A stretch of DNA of 53,369 bases. Origin: Xenococcaceae cyanobacterium MO_167.B27. Lineage in GTDB: Bacteria; Cyanobacteriota; Cyanobacteriia; Cyanobacteriales; Xenococcaceae. A program made the position numbers and the translations under genes. The notes under the pieces were generated by a model. It did no database searches. It was given only the letters and a program-made list of their open reading frames with translations, and had not been told where the DNA came from. This document shows positions 27,652 through 35,484 of the stretch, piece after piece (within the stretch, counting starts at the first letter, position 1; each line of letters starts with the position of its first letter). Location of the stretch: contig JASJCP010000018.1 in assembly GCA_030065935.1 (NCBI GenBank), positions 1-53,369 of the forward strand, in the 5' to 3' direction.

Positions 27652-28596
27652 TTATTTATTGAGAGTAATTTGTTGATAAGCAGTTTTTAGATTACTAGGA
27701 TATAAACCTTTAAATCTATATTCTTTATAAGAAGCCGGTATCTCTTCAGCACTGTTTATAGCTTCCTCTTCTGATAACCCTAGCTGTTTCCATTTCATAG
27801 CCATCAATTCTAGCTCGTATAAATAATTTTTTAGTTCTGTTAGGGAAGTCCGATTACTTATTGTGCCATGTCCAGGGACAAAAGTTGCATCTCCATAATT
27901 TGCTGTTAAATCTACTAAAGTATCTTGCCATTTGTTAATATTTCCATCTGCGATATAAGGAAACCTTTTATTAAACAAAATATCGCCAGCAAAGATTACT
28001 TTAGCATCAGGAACATAAACTATGATATCTGTCCCGCCAGAATGTCCTTCTACTGCTTTTAATTCTATCATGCGATCGCCTAACCAAATCTTGCTATCAT
28101 CAGTAACAATTAGATCGGGAGGAATAGGATTAGGATCGTATTCGAGGTTTTTAGCTAACATATCTTCCCGAATTGTTCCTCGACCGACAATAGGAATTTC
28201 TTGAGCTTTTATTGCTTTATTACCCCCTGTATGATCAAAATGAAAATGAGTATTTACTACATACTTAACTGGTAAATTGGTTAAGTTTTTCACTTCCGAT
28301 AGTAACAAGTTTCCTAAAGCTTCATTTTGAAAAGGATCGATCACCAAAACCCCATCATCTCCAATCACAATTCCTGCATTACAAATAGCAATATTTTCAT
28401 TTTCTGGAGGATAATCTGTATCAGAGATTAAAGCATAAATACCATCTCCTACTTGTTCCAAACTGAGTAAAGCCGTTTCTAAAGTTAGGGGTTTTTTTTG
28501 CGCCGTAGTGTAATTTTGCCATGCAACAATAATCAACAAACTCATTAAAGCACTAACCAAAAACTTTAGTCCTTTGTGCCATCTATTATCTTTCAT
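27652..28596 (-). CDS. Secreted or membrane-anchored metallo-beta-lactamase-fold hydrolase
   Basis: The 314-residue protein has an N-terminal hydrophobic segment (about 11-26) that is a signal peptide or anchor. The metal site is THFHFDHTGG (H117, H119, D121, H122), with GHSGGTD and PGHGTIS supplying the later ligands. The domain matches the class B-like MBL fold. It is more like SoxH/quinoprotein-associated hydrolases than classical beta-lactamases. Substrate unknown. Convergent with the methyltransferase, with 15 bases between the stops. Confidence 0.8.
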   Translation of the reverse strand: MKDNRWHKGLKFLVSALMSLLIIVAWQNYTTAQKKPLTLETALLSLEQVGDGIYALISDTDYPPENENIAICNAGIVIGDDGVLVIDPFQNEALGNLLLSEVKNLTNLPVKYVVNTHFHFDHTGGNKAIKAQEIPIVGRGTIREDMLAKNLEYDPNPIPPDLIVTDDSKIWLGDRMIELKAVEGHSGGTDIIVYVPDAKVIFAGDILFNKRFPYIADGNINKWQDTLVDLTANYGDATFVPGHGTISNRTSLTELKNYLYELELMAMKWKQLGLSEEEAINSAEEIPASYKEYRFKGLYPSNLKTAYQQITLNK

Positions 28597-28768
28597 AAGA
28601 ACTAAATTTTGCGAAGGTAGTCTTTAATTCTAAAAGATACTTAATTAGTTTGCTCATTAAGTTAAAATTTTTAATTCAAACTTGCCATAAAATAAATCTT
28701 AATTAATCCAGCTTAGTTATCCTAAAATAGTTGGACATTTTTTAAACTTCACACAGCAAATAGTAACT

Positions 28769-29641
28769 ATGACACAAGCAAAAATAGGCATCATTGGTGG
28801 TAGCGGTTTGTATAAAATGGATGCTCTCAAAGATGTAGAAGAAATTAAACTCGATACCCCGTTTGGCTCACCTTCCGACGCTTTTATTGTGGGTAAACTA
28901 GAAGGTACTACTGTCGCCTTTTTAGCTCGTCACGGAAGAAATCATCATTTACTCCCTTCAGAATTACCTTTTCGCGCCAATATCCACGGAATGAAACAGT
29001 TAGGGGTTGAGTATATTATCTCTGCTTCTGCGGTAGGCTCTCTCAAAGCACAAGTCAAACCCTTAGATATGGTTGTCCCAGATCAATTTATTGACCGCAC
29101 CAAAAACCGTATTTCAACCTTCTTTGGGGAAGGAATAGTAGCTCATATCGCTTTCGGCGATCCTGTATGTGGTAATTTAGCAAATGTTGTGGCTGATGCG
29201 GTAGCTTCTCTAGAATTACCAGAAGTAAATCTCCACCGTAGTGGGACTTATGTATGTATGGAAGGACCAGCTTTCTCCACCAAAGCAGAATCTAATATGT
29301 ATCGCAGTTGGGATGCAACAGTTATCGGAATGACCAACTTACCAGAAGCTAAATTAGCCAGGGAAGCAGAAATCGCTTATGCTACTCTCGCCCTAGTGAC
29401 TGATTACGACTGTTGGCATCCCGATCATGATAGCGTCACTGTAGAGATGGTCATAGGCAATTTACAACGTAATGCGGTTAATGCACAAAAAGTAATTCAA
29501 GAGACTGTAAAAAGACTCAGTAGCAACCCCCCAGAATCTTCCGCTCATTCTGCTTTGAAATACTCTATTCTCACTCCTCTAGATAAAGCTCCCACAGAAA
29601 CTAAAGAAAAACTACAGCTACTATTGCAGAAATATTGTTAG
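28769..29641 (+). CDS. mtnP: S-methyl-5'-thioadenosine phosphorylase
   Basis: Phosphorolyses methylthioadenosine to adenine and methylthioribose-1-phosphate in methionine salvage. The 290 residues show the nucleoside-phosphorylase pattern [39 protein letters not shown] and [17 protein letters not shown], with [14 protein letters not shown] near the end. All are canonical. Length is normal. Alone on the plus strand, without mtnA/mtnK nearby. Confidence 0.95.
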   Translation: MTQAKIGIIGGSGLYKMDALKDVEEIKLDTPFGSPSDAFIVGKLEGTTVAFLARHGRNHHLLPSELPFRANIHGMKQLGVEYIISASAVGSLKAQVKPLDMVVPDQFIDRTKNRISTFFGEGIVAHIAFGDPVCGNLANVVADAVASLELPEVNLHRSGTYVCMEGPAFSTKAESNMYRSWDATVIGMTNLPEAKLAREAEIAYATLALVTDYDCWHPDHDSVTVEMVIGNLQRNAVNAQKVIQETVKRLSSNPPESSAHSALKYSILTPLDKAPTETKEKLQLLLQKYC

Positions 29642-29671
29642 GTAATAGCTTACACGGAGATAGGACGGTTC

Positions 29672-29732
29672 GCGTTTCCACCCCGACTTATAAGAGAGGT
29701 TCGCTCGTTCCTCGCGAGCGGGGTGGAAACGC
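29672..29732. repeat. Long palindromic hairpin after mtnP
   Basis: GCGTTTCCACCCC (29672-29684) pairs perfectly over 13 bp with GGGGTGGAAACGC (29720-29732), with a 35-base loop that itself contains CGCTCG/CGAGCG. It is very G+C-rich for its surroundings. It may act as a terminator-like structure for mtnP, although it lacks a T run, or be a dispersed palindromic repeat. Confidence 0.65.
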
Positions 29733-29846
29733 TCCGCTCCCCATTTCAATGCCCGCGACTTTTACAGTTTTGAAACCAAATTTTTATTCTTATTAAATTC
29801 CAATGTAAATCCCTTGTTATTAACAAACAATTTTTAAATTTATTAC

Positions 29847-30197
29847 TCAAATCCATTGATAAAATTCGAGGATATTGCTTTCTGTGTCTTCAACTTGAAA
29901 GATTTTTGTTCCATTTACCTCTTGTAGAGGAAGTATTGTCTTCAAACCTACTTTGATTAGTCGTTCATACAAACTATCAACATCATTTACTTCAATAGTA
30001 GGCACTGTGTTGTTACCATATTGAACTTTCTCACCAGTTACTGTGGAATCAAAAAGACCAAATAGAAATCCTTCAATATTGAAGAATACAAAACGATCTG
30101 TTTCTAGGTAAGGCTCACGTTCAAATATGATGTTTTGATAAAGGTTAAGAGCGCGAGGGCGATCTTTTACAGAAACATATAATGAATTTACTTTCAT
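29847..30197 (-). CDS. VOC (glyoxalase/bleomycin-resistance-fold) family protein
   Basis: The ATG at 30197 (MKVNSLYVSVKDRPRALNLYQ) gives 116 residues; a longer frame upstream overlaps the next gene and looks non-coding. Features of the vicinal-oxygen-chelate fold are the beta-alpha opening SLYVSVKDRPRALNLYQNI, FVFFNIEGFLFGLFD and the end ESNILEFYQW, where the last glutamate is a usual metal ligand. Substrate unknown. Downstream of the coiled-coil gene on the same strand with 31 bases between. Confidence 0.75.
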   Translation of the reverse strand: MKVNSLYVSVKDRPRALNLYQNIIFEREPYLETDRFVFFNIEGFLFGLFDSTVTGEKVQYGNNTVPTIEVNDVDSLYERLIKVGLKTILPLQEVNGTKIFQVEDTESNILEFYQWI

Positions 30198-30228
30198 GGT
30201 GAAGTACTCAAATATTTTTCTTGTTCCG

Positions 30229-31140
30229 TTATTTATTAGCTTTCTGAAATTTTGGCAATTTAACACCAGCAATAGATTTAGATGGCTTTTCTGTAGATGT
30301 TTTAGCAATTTCTGGTGCTGGCCAGTCTGGAATTTGCGGTGTCTCTAAAGATTCGGAATCTGGAGATTTTTCCACAATTTTATCAGTTTCAGAATTGGTA
30401 AGATTTGGTAACATATTATTTATTCTCAACTCTTCAGAATTATCAGACCAAGGTTGAATCGGTTGATGGTTGATTTGAGAGAGAAGTTTAATTGAAGGCA
30501 ATTTCTCTAAAGGCTTTTCTATAGCATTATATTTTTCTAGGACTGCTTTATACTGTAGTGTCTTTTGTTGTTGACGATACAGACGAAATTCTAATTCTTT
30601 TTTTTGCTCTGTTAGGCTTAATAGTTCAGAGTTTTTTTGATTGTAATTTTCTTGAATAATAGCGCACTCTCTTTCCAATTTTGCTGCTTGCTGTTGAGAG
30701 GTTTGGAGTTGTTGAGATAAATTTTCGATTAAAACTTGTTGACTCTTAATTTCTTGCTGTTCTTTTTCTAGCTGTTGTAACAAGTCAGCAACTTCTTCTT
30801 GGCTATGGTGTAATTTTTCTGTTTGCTCTGTAATAGTGAATTCTTTTTGTCGAGATAGTTCGGTTTGTTTCTGTACTTGATTGGTTACATCAATCAGATT
30901 TTGTTCTAAGTTGAAGACTTTTTTAAGTAATTTACGATTATGTTCTCGCAATTTATGCGCCAATTGTTGCCAATCTATCTTATTGTGTGAAGCATCTGAA
31001 GCTTGAGTTGTTTCTTCAGTAGAAGCTAGTGATTTTGGCTCAGAATCAGACTGGATTTGCTCTTGAGATTGTAAAGAATCTTGAGAGTTAGAATTAGATG
31101 CTGAGTCGGAAGAGAAAATGTTATCGGTAGCGTCGTTCAT
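30229..31140 (-). CDS. Coiled-coil protein of unknown function
   Basis: The 303-residue protein has an acidic, Ser/Gln-rich N-terminus (1-50), a long heptad region from about 58 to 205 rich in Gln, Glu, Leu and Lys (EQNLIDVTNQVQKQTELSRQ and onward), and a proline-containing tail ending KLPKFQKANK. No signal peptide, membrane segment or catalytic motif. The layout recalls cyanobacterial scaffold proteins, but nothing more specific can be said. Confidence 0.65.
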   Translation of the reverse strand: MNDATDNIFSSDSASNSNSQDSLQSQEQIQSDSEPKSLASTEETTQASDASHNKIDWQQLAHKLREHNRKLLKKVFNLEQNLIDVTNQVQKQTELSRQKEFTITEQTEKLHHSQEEVADLLQQLEKEQQEIKSQQVLIENLSQQLQTSQQQAAKLERECAIIQENYNQKNSELLSLTEQKKELEFRLYRQQQKTLQYKAVLEKYNAIEKPLEKLPSIKLLSQINHQPIQPWSDNSEELRINNMLPNLTNSETDKIVEKSPDSESLETPQIPDWPAPEIAKTSTEKPSKSIAGVKLPKFQKANK

Positions 31141-31737
31141 GGTGATTCAACTAGATAAGTTGCTGAGTTGCCAGAGAATACAAGGTCTGAAAGTTCTTAT
31201 CATTCATAAAAGCCCAAAACCAGATTGTTTCGGCTTAATTACCTGAAATTTTAGCTATAAATACTTATTAAAATCGCGATTGTTAATTTTAAATTTATTT
31301 TGCTCTAGATATAGCTTATACCTCAAAGCATGAATTGCCAAGCTGAATCTAATTACATCGACATGAATAAAATTCGATTAACTGGTTGAGATGGGAGCGT
31401 ATCCGCAATTCATAAATTACGGATACAGTAGTTACTAGTAATCCCAAATCAAAAAATGTTAACCACATATTTTTATTGTCTTGACAAACAGCGTTAGCTC
31501 TTAATAAATGGGGTGTCCCATTATTTTTTTTCACTGGTATAACTTCACCTTGTTTCACATAATTATTTTTAAGCTAGTTAACAACAGAAAAAATACTTCT
31601 GGCTCATATTATGTCAAGAAAAAAAAGGAAGAAAGCAAGAACTTTTTTAAAATTTTATCTCTCGTTCGTAACATTTAGTATAGATTCTTAATCTATTGCC
31701 ACTCTTTAGTTAATCCTTGCGATACTAGGTTCAATGT
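31141..31737. other. Gap with a doubtful small ORF
   Basis: A 69-codon minus-strand frame (31349-31558, starting MKQGEVIPVKKNNG, with a hydrophobic stretch MWLTFFDLGLLVTTVSVIY) has no recognised homolog and no clear ribosome site. It could be a single-pass membrane peptide or chance. The rest is AT-rich with no structure that I could identify. Confidence 0.35.
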
Positions 31738-32856
31738 CTATTTTCCTAAAGTCAGTTCTTCTTTTTTACCCAAAATCCCTTGAGGTCGCCACACCATCAA
31801 AATCATCAAAATTAGCCCGATGACCATAATCCTGAATGCTCCTAACTGAGAGCTATCAAACCAGCCTAGTCTTGGCAGATAAAAGCGAGTTAAAGCATCA
31901 TAAGCCCAGAAAATAATCACTCCTAACAAACTACCAGCATTACTTCCTGCTCCTCCTAATACCACCATTGTCCAAGCATTAAAAGTTACTAGGGGTTCAA
32001 AGTTACTAGGAAATACGGTAGTGAGTTGCCAAGCATAAAAAGCTCCTGCTATACCAGCGATCGCACCTCCTAGCATAAAGGCTTGTAGCTTATACCAAAA
32101 TACGTTTTTTCCTAAAGCTCTGGGTATTTCTTCATCTTCTCGAATTGCTTTAAGTACCCTCCCCCAAGGGGATTTAACTAATAATTCTAATCCCCAGTAA
32201 ATTAAAGCTAGAGTCAAAAGCACTAACAGCATTAACCCTGCTTTGTAGTTGTAGTTGGACAAGGCAATGCAACCATTTATATAAATTGTCATAATCAGGG
32301 CAAAGCCAATAGTACCCCAGATAACAATACTGATGGGTTTTTTGGGTTGATAACTTTTACCTTTAATATTTGTGGCTTCTCGCCACTGATTTTTTAACCC
32401 TAGCCATAATTGGGTAAGAGCGAAAATTCCTACCAGAGTTAGTAAGCCAATGATGATTATTTTACCCATTAGTCCTGGTTCGTAATTGCCCAGGGGAAGA
32501 GGGAATCTTTGTACCCCAAAAGCTCCTCTAGTTAACCATTCTTCATTTAGAGCTATAAGACGGATTAATTCTGATACACCAATAGTGACAATTGCTAAAT
32601 AGTCTTCTCTTAGTCTGAGAGTGGATAATCCGATCGCTAATCCTAACACAGAGGCGATCGCTCCTCCTAAAATTACAGCAATGATCAGTGGTACTCCCAC
32701 AGAGCTTAATAGTACTGTAGTGTATGCTCCTACCGTCATGAAAGCAACATGACCAAAGTTTATTAACCCAGTAAAACCCCATTGTAAATTTAAGCCTAGG
32801 GCAAATATGGCAAATAATCCTGCTGAAATCGTTAAGAAAACTAGATAACCAACCAT
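31738..32856 (-). CDS. natD: Branched-chain/neutral amino acid ABC transporter permease
   Basis: The 372 residues form about nine or ten membrane helices with the LivM-family opening GLNLQWGFTGLINFGHVAFM, the loop LRLREDYLAIVTIGVSELIRL and the cytosolic coupling region GRVLKAIREDEEIPRALGKN, followed by VVLGGAGSNAGSLLGVI. The sequence resembles cyanobacterial NatD (neutral amino acid uptake), whose partners NatA, B, C and E are usually scattered, as here. LivM or an aromatic amino acid permease are alternatives. No binding protein or ATPase is adjacent. Confidence 0.8.
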   Translation of the reverse strand: MVGYLVFLTISAGLFAIFALGLNLQWGFTGLINFGHVAFMTVGAYTTVLLSSVGVPLIIAVILGGAIASVLGLAIGLSTLRLREDYLAIVTIGVSELIRLIALNEEWLTRGAFGVQRFPLPLGNYEPGLMGKIIIIGLLTLVGIFALTQLWLGLKNQWREATNIKGKSYQPKKPISIVIWGTIGFALIMTIYINGCIALSNYNYKAGLMLLVLLTLALIYWGLELLVKSPWGRVLKAIREDEEIPRALGKNVFWYKLQAFMLGGAIAGIAGAFYAWQLTTVFPSNFEPLVTFNAWTMVVLGGAGSNAGSLLGVIIFWAYDALTRFYLPRLGWFDSSQLGAFRIMVIGLILMILMVWRPQGILGKKEELTLGK

Positions 32857-33465
32857 AAAATTCTGTTATTAAAATACTTAGTCTGTTGTTTCAGCCGATT
32901 GTATCTTATCTTAAGGATGAAGGATGAGGGATAAGGGATGAGCAAGTAATAAGTAACAAGTAGTAACAATCAATCCCCCTCACCCTCTCGGGAGGAGACT
33001 TAATATATCTAGGTAATTAGCCAGAAGATCGACTTTGTTGTGAAGTCTCCGAACCGCCCCACACCCCACACCCCACACCCCCAATCGCGAAGCGACGAGT
33101 TGGGTCTCCCCATTCTCTATCCCTCTTAATCCCGCCCTAACTACTTAATAAAAATCCCCAACCTGAAACAGGCTGAGGGTGCAAGTAGGAGAAATCAATG
33201 TTGACAAGAAAAAAATTGAGAAGGTTTAGCAGTAATTAATAATTGTTAATTTATGTAAATAATATTAGCAATATTATTACAAACAGTAAACTAAAATTGA
33301 CAAAGCATTACTAATACTATCCATTAAAACAATTTATAACAAAGTGCCAAGAGGCTTCATAGCAAACCAAGAAGATAATGATCTAAGCTTTCTCTAATAA
33401 AGCTTTCGGAAAAGCTGCTTATTGTTCTACAAAATAACTAGTTATATAAAATATTATCTCAGAGA
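32857..33465. other. Repeat-rich intergenic region
   Basis: This 600-base spacer carries the purine repeat AAGGATGAAGGATGAGGG (32916-32940 region), a string GTAATAAGTAACAAGTAGTAAC (32945-32967) and about three tandem copies of the heptamer CCCCACA (33057-33080). Further on lies an AT-rich stretch with TAATATTAGCAATATTA (about 33259-33275), a short perfect inverted repeat. No gene is seen. Confidence 0.5.
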
Positions 33466-33678
33466 ATGGCTACTAGAAGTCAACAGATGGAGCAAAAGGG
33501 ACATAAAAAGAAAAAATGGCTCGGTTTGGGGTTGGGGTTGCTGGTGGGTATGGGGAGTAGCGCGATCGCCATACCCATGGTAGTACAAAAGCTCAATGAG
33601 ACAATTCCTGAGTCAGTTTCGGATGTAACAACTTATGCTCGTCCTAGTACTATTACGATCAAGGCTACAGAGAACTAG
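33466..33678 (+). pseudogene. Truncated N-terminus of a penicillin-binding protein (class A-like)
   Basis: The 70-residue frame has a basic start, a signal-anchor helix (about 18-40: WLGLGLGLLVGMGSSAIAIP) and then PESVSDVTTYARPSTITIKATEN, which ends where class A penicillin-binding proteins of cyanobacteria read TLTIKAADGT and continue into the transglycosylase domain. The remaining 600 or more residues are absent, and an inverted gene begins 9 bases later. I read it as a gene cut at the left boundary of the metal-resistance island. A free-standing membrane peptide is less likely. Confidence 0.6.
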
Positions 33679-33686
33679 TCTGCCTT

Positions 33687-33977
33687 TTATTTATGTATAT
33701 TTTTGATTTTTTTGTTAATTTGCAGCCACATGATAATTCCAGTAATGGCTATAGAGAGAACCCCAAAAGCATTAAGTAGAGGATAAATAAGCTCTAAATC
33801 TATAATGCCAAATTTACCTCGGTGTAATTCCAAAAGCCAGAGAAAGTCTTCGCTTTTACCTGTAATTACTGCTACCTGAAACAGCGAACCTGTAATTGCC
33901 GTTAAAAATATAGGCAAAAACATAATTGGGGCAAGAATATAGTGTAGATAACGTAAACGAGCCTTATTAATTGCCAT
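33687..33977 (-). CDS. Small PepSY-TM-like membrane protein
   Basis: The 96 residues have helices at about 10-32 and 62-84 with the motif LHRGKFG between them, and RLRYLHYILAP at the start. This matches a short form of PepSY-associated transmembrane proteins, which often carry an LHxG-type loop. It lacks the extracytoplasmic PepSY domain. It is the last of four closely spaced minus-strand genes led by merR. Confidence 0.6.
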   Translation of the reverse strand: MAINKARLRYLHYILAPIMFLPIFLTAITGSLFQVAVITGKSEDFLWLLELHRGKFGIIDLELIYPLLNAFGVLSIAITGIIMWLQINKKIKNIHK

Positions 33978-34007
33978 AGGAAAATAATTAATATGTTTTA
34001 AACGAGC

Positions 34008-34568
34008 TTACTTTGCTATCTCATATCCTTGAATTTGGTTATATTTTTTAATCTGTTCGGCAGATAAAAGCGGGTTAATTTGTAGGTGGGCTTGTAAATG
34101 TGTTTTTCTTAATTCTCCGTAGAGTCGTGCTAATTCGCCCGTTTGTTTTTCTAGTTCAGTATTGGTGATTTTTCCTGAAGCAAATGCTTCGCTAAGTTCC
34201 CGTTCTTTACTGACTATAGTTTTTCCGATACTTTTGGCTTGAGACTGCATTTGATCGAAGGCTACTTCAATTTCCTCTATTTGTTGGGAGGAGAGATTTA
34301 ATTGAGAGCTTAAATCTAAAACATGACGCAGACCAGGGTAGCCGTTAAGTTCAGCCGTCCGAGCATAGCCAGCACCTTTACCATTAAGCAGATTATCAAC
34401 TTCTTCCGAACTCAAACCTCGCACGGGAGAATCCAATTGCTCTGCATAAGGGGAACGAAAATTGTTATGTTGTTCGCTATGTTGATGTTGTTGAGCAAGG
34501 ACTGTCGTGACACTGACGAGAGAAATAGCAATTCCTATAAGAAAATATTTAATTATTCTTTTATTCAT
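34008..34568 (-). CDS. Periplasmic Spy/CpxP-like heavy-metal resistance protein
   Basis: The 186 residues begin with a signal peptide (helix about 8-25, cleaved near VLAQ). The mature start QQHQHSEQHNN is His-rich and could bind metal. The remainder is all-helical (LDLSSQLNLSSQQIEEIEVAFDQM and a long EKQTGELARLYGELRK helix), as in ZraP/CpxP/Spy proteins with their LTxxQ-type repeats (LNLSSQQ, LLSAEQ). It probably buffers metal in, or protects proteins of, the periplasm. Third gene in the merR-led cluster. Confidence 0.7.
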   Translation of the reverse strand: MNKRIIKYFLIGIAISLVSVTTVLAQQHQHSEQHNNFRSPYAEQLDSPVRGLSSEEVDNLLNGKGAGYARTAELNGYPGLRHVLDLSSQLNLSSQQIEEIEVAFDQMQSQAKSIGKTIVSKERELSEAFASGKITNTELEKQTGELARLYGELRKTHLQAHLQINPLLSAEQIKKYNQIQGYEIAK

Positions 34569-34602
34569 TTCTAATAAATAGATGAAGTGATGATTTGAGG
34601 AA

Positions 34603-34935
34603 CTATCTATGCAGCCATTTTTTTAATCCAAACAGCAAGAATGGACTGGCAATTAATAAGGTAAAAATAGATTCTCCAAATCCTATAATAAAGGTTGCAG
34701 TAGACTCTTCTTGTATAGCTTGTATTTCTGTAGTATTTGAATTTTCTGTTTTACTTTCTGGAGTTTCTACTACCTGTTTTTCTAATGTAGAATTGCCTTC
34801 GGGGACGACAGTTTGAGTATCAATATTGGGCTTTTGATTTGTTTTGGTTTCAGTTGTTGATGGTGTTATTTTAGGTTCTGGAATAGATTTCTTATGGGTT
34901 ACTCCATTGTGAGCAATTAAAGACAGAAAACTCAT
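34603..34935 (-). CDS. Small tail-anchored protein, unknown
   Basis: The 110 residues are Thr/Ser/Glu/Pro-rich and end in one hydrophobic helix (about 82-104) followed by KKWLHR. The start MSFLSLIAHNGVTHKK is only weakly hydrophobic. No known family was recognised. Position between merR and the Spy-like gene (33 bases after merR) suggests a role in the same metal response. Confidence 0.55.
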   Translation of the reverse strand: MSFLSLIAHNGVTHKKSIPEPKITPSTTETKTNQKPNIDTQTVVPEGNSTLEKQVVETPESKTENSNTTEIQAIQEESTATFIIGFGESIFTLLIASPFLLFGLKKWLHR

Positions 34936-34968
34936 TTTTTTCTTGAATGGATAACGATGAAAGATGGG

Positions 34969-35418
34969 TTAATTTGCTGAGGATTGGGCAGTAACATCTA
35001 ATGTCACGCTAGAAATCAAGGGACACACTTCTTGAGAGTCCGATTCAGGATTGGGGTTATTAATCCAGCTTGTGCGATATTCTTCTAGCTCCTGCTTAAA
35101 CAGGCTCATCTTCTTAATTTGAATCTCTAGCTGCTCGATCTTGTTATCTAGTAATCCTTGCACCAAACTACAGGGTTTTTCACCGCGATCTCGTACATCG
35201 AGAATGGTTTTAATTTCTTCAAGTGTAAAGCCAATAGCCTGGGCTTTTTTTATAAACTCTACCTGCTTACTCGCATTCTGACTGTAGTAACGATAGCCGT
35301 TATCTCCTCTTTGTACTGGTTGCAGGAGTCCTAAATCGCTGTAGTAGCGTAAAGTCCCCACAGCTAGACCTGTTTGTTTAGCCAGTTCGCCAATTTTGAG
35401 ATTTGTTGATTTGCTCAT
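34969..35418 (-). CDS. MerR-family metal-responsive regulator
   Basis: The 149 residues start with a MerR winged helix (IGELAKQTGLAVGTLRYYSDLGLLQP, then NGYRYYS) and a long dimerisation helix. Cys83 (EKPCSLVQ) and Cys132 (EVCPLIS) lie close to the positions of metal-ligand cysteines in CueR/ZntR/MerR proteins. The end after Cys132 is longer and ends AQSSAN. The class (Cu, Zn, Hg, Cd) cannot be assigned by eye. It is preceded by an ideal MerR-type promoter and would regulate itself and the copA operon. Confidence 0.85.
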   Translation of the reverse strand: MSKSTNLKIGELAKQTGLAVGTLRYYSDLGLLQPVQRGDNGYRYYSQNASKQVEFIKKAQAIGFTLEEIKTILDVRDRGEKPCSLVQGLLDNKIEQLEIQIKKMSLFKQELEEYRTSWINNPNPESDSQEVCPLISSVTLDVTAQSSAN

Positions 35419-35451
35419 GATTGTTTCGGTGTCTCTAAACCATCTTTATTT

Positions 35452-35482
35452 ACTGTAACTCTCTAGTTAGCTAGAGAGTCAA
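35452..35482 (-). promoter_or_regulatory. MerR-type promoter and operator of the merR operon
   Basis: On the minus strand TTGACT (35482-35477, -35) and TACAGT (35457-35452, -10) are separated by exactly 19 bases, the over-long spacer typical of MerR-activated promoters. A perfect palindrome occupies it: ACTCTCTAG TTAG CTAGAGAGT (35458-35479 on the plus strand). It lies 34 bases upstream of the merR start. The related box at 47777-47798 shares all but two symmetric base pairs and a centre base. Confidence 0.85.
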
Positions 35483-35484
35483 GA

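Noticed and set aside
30198-30308. Longer N-terminus for the VOC protein
   Set aside because: It overlaps the coiled-coil gene, and the sequence does not look like a VOC start; the ATG at 30197 fits the family.
33057-33080. CCCCACA tandem as a CRISPR-like array
   Set aside because: Only three heptamers without spacers. No repeat-spacer pattern anywhere in the window.
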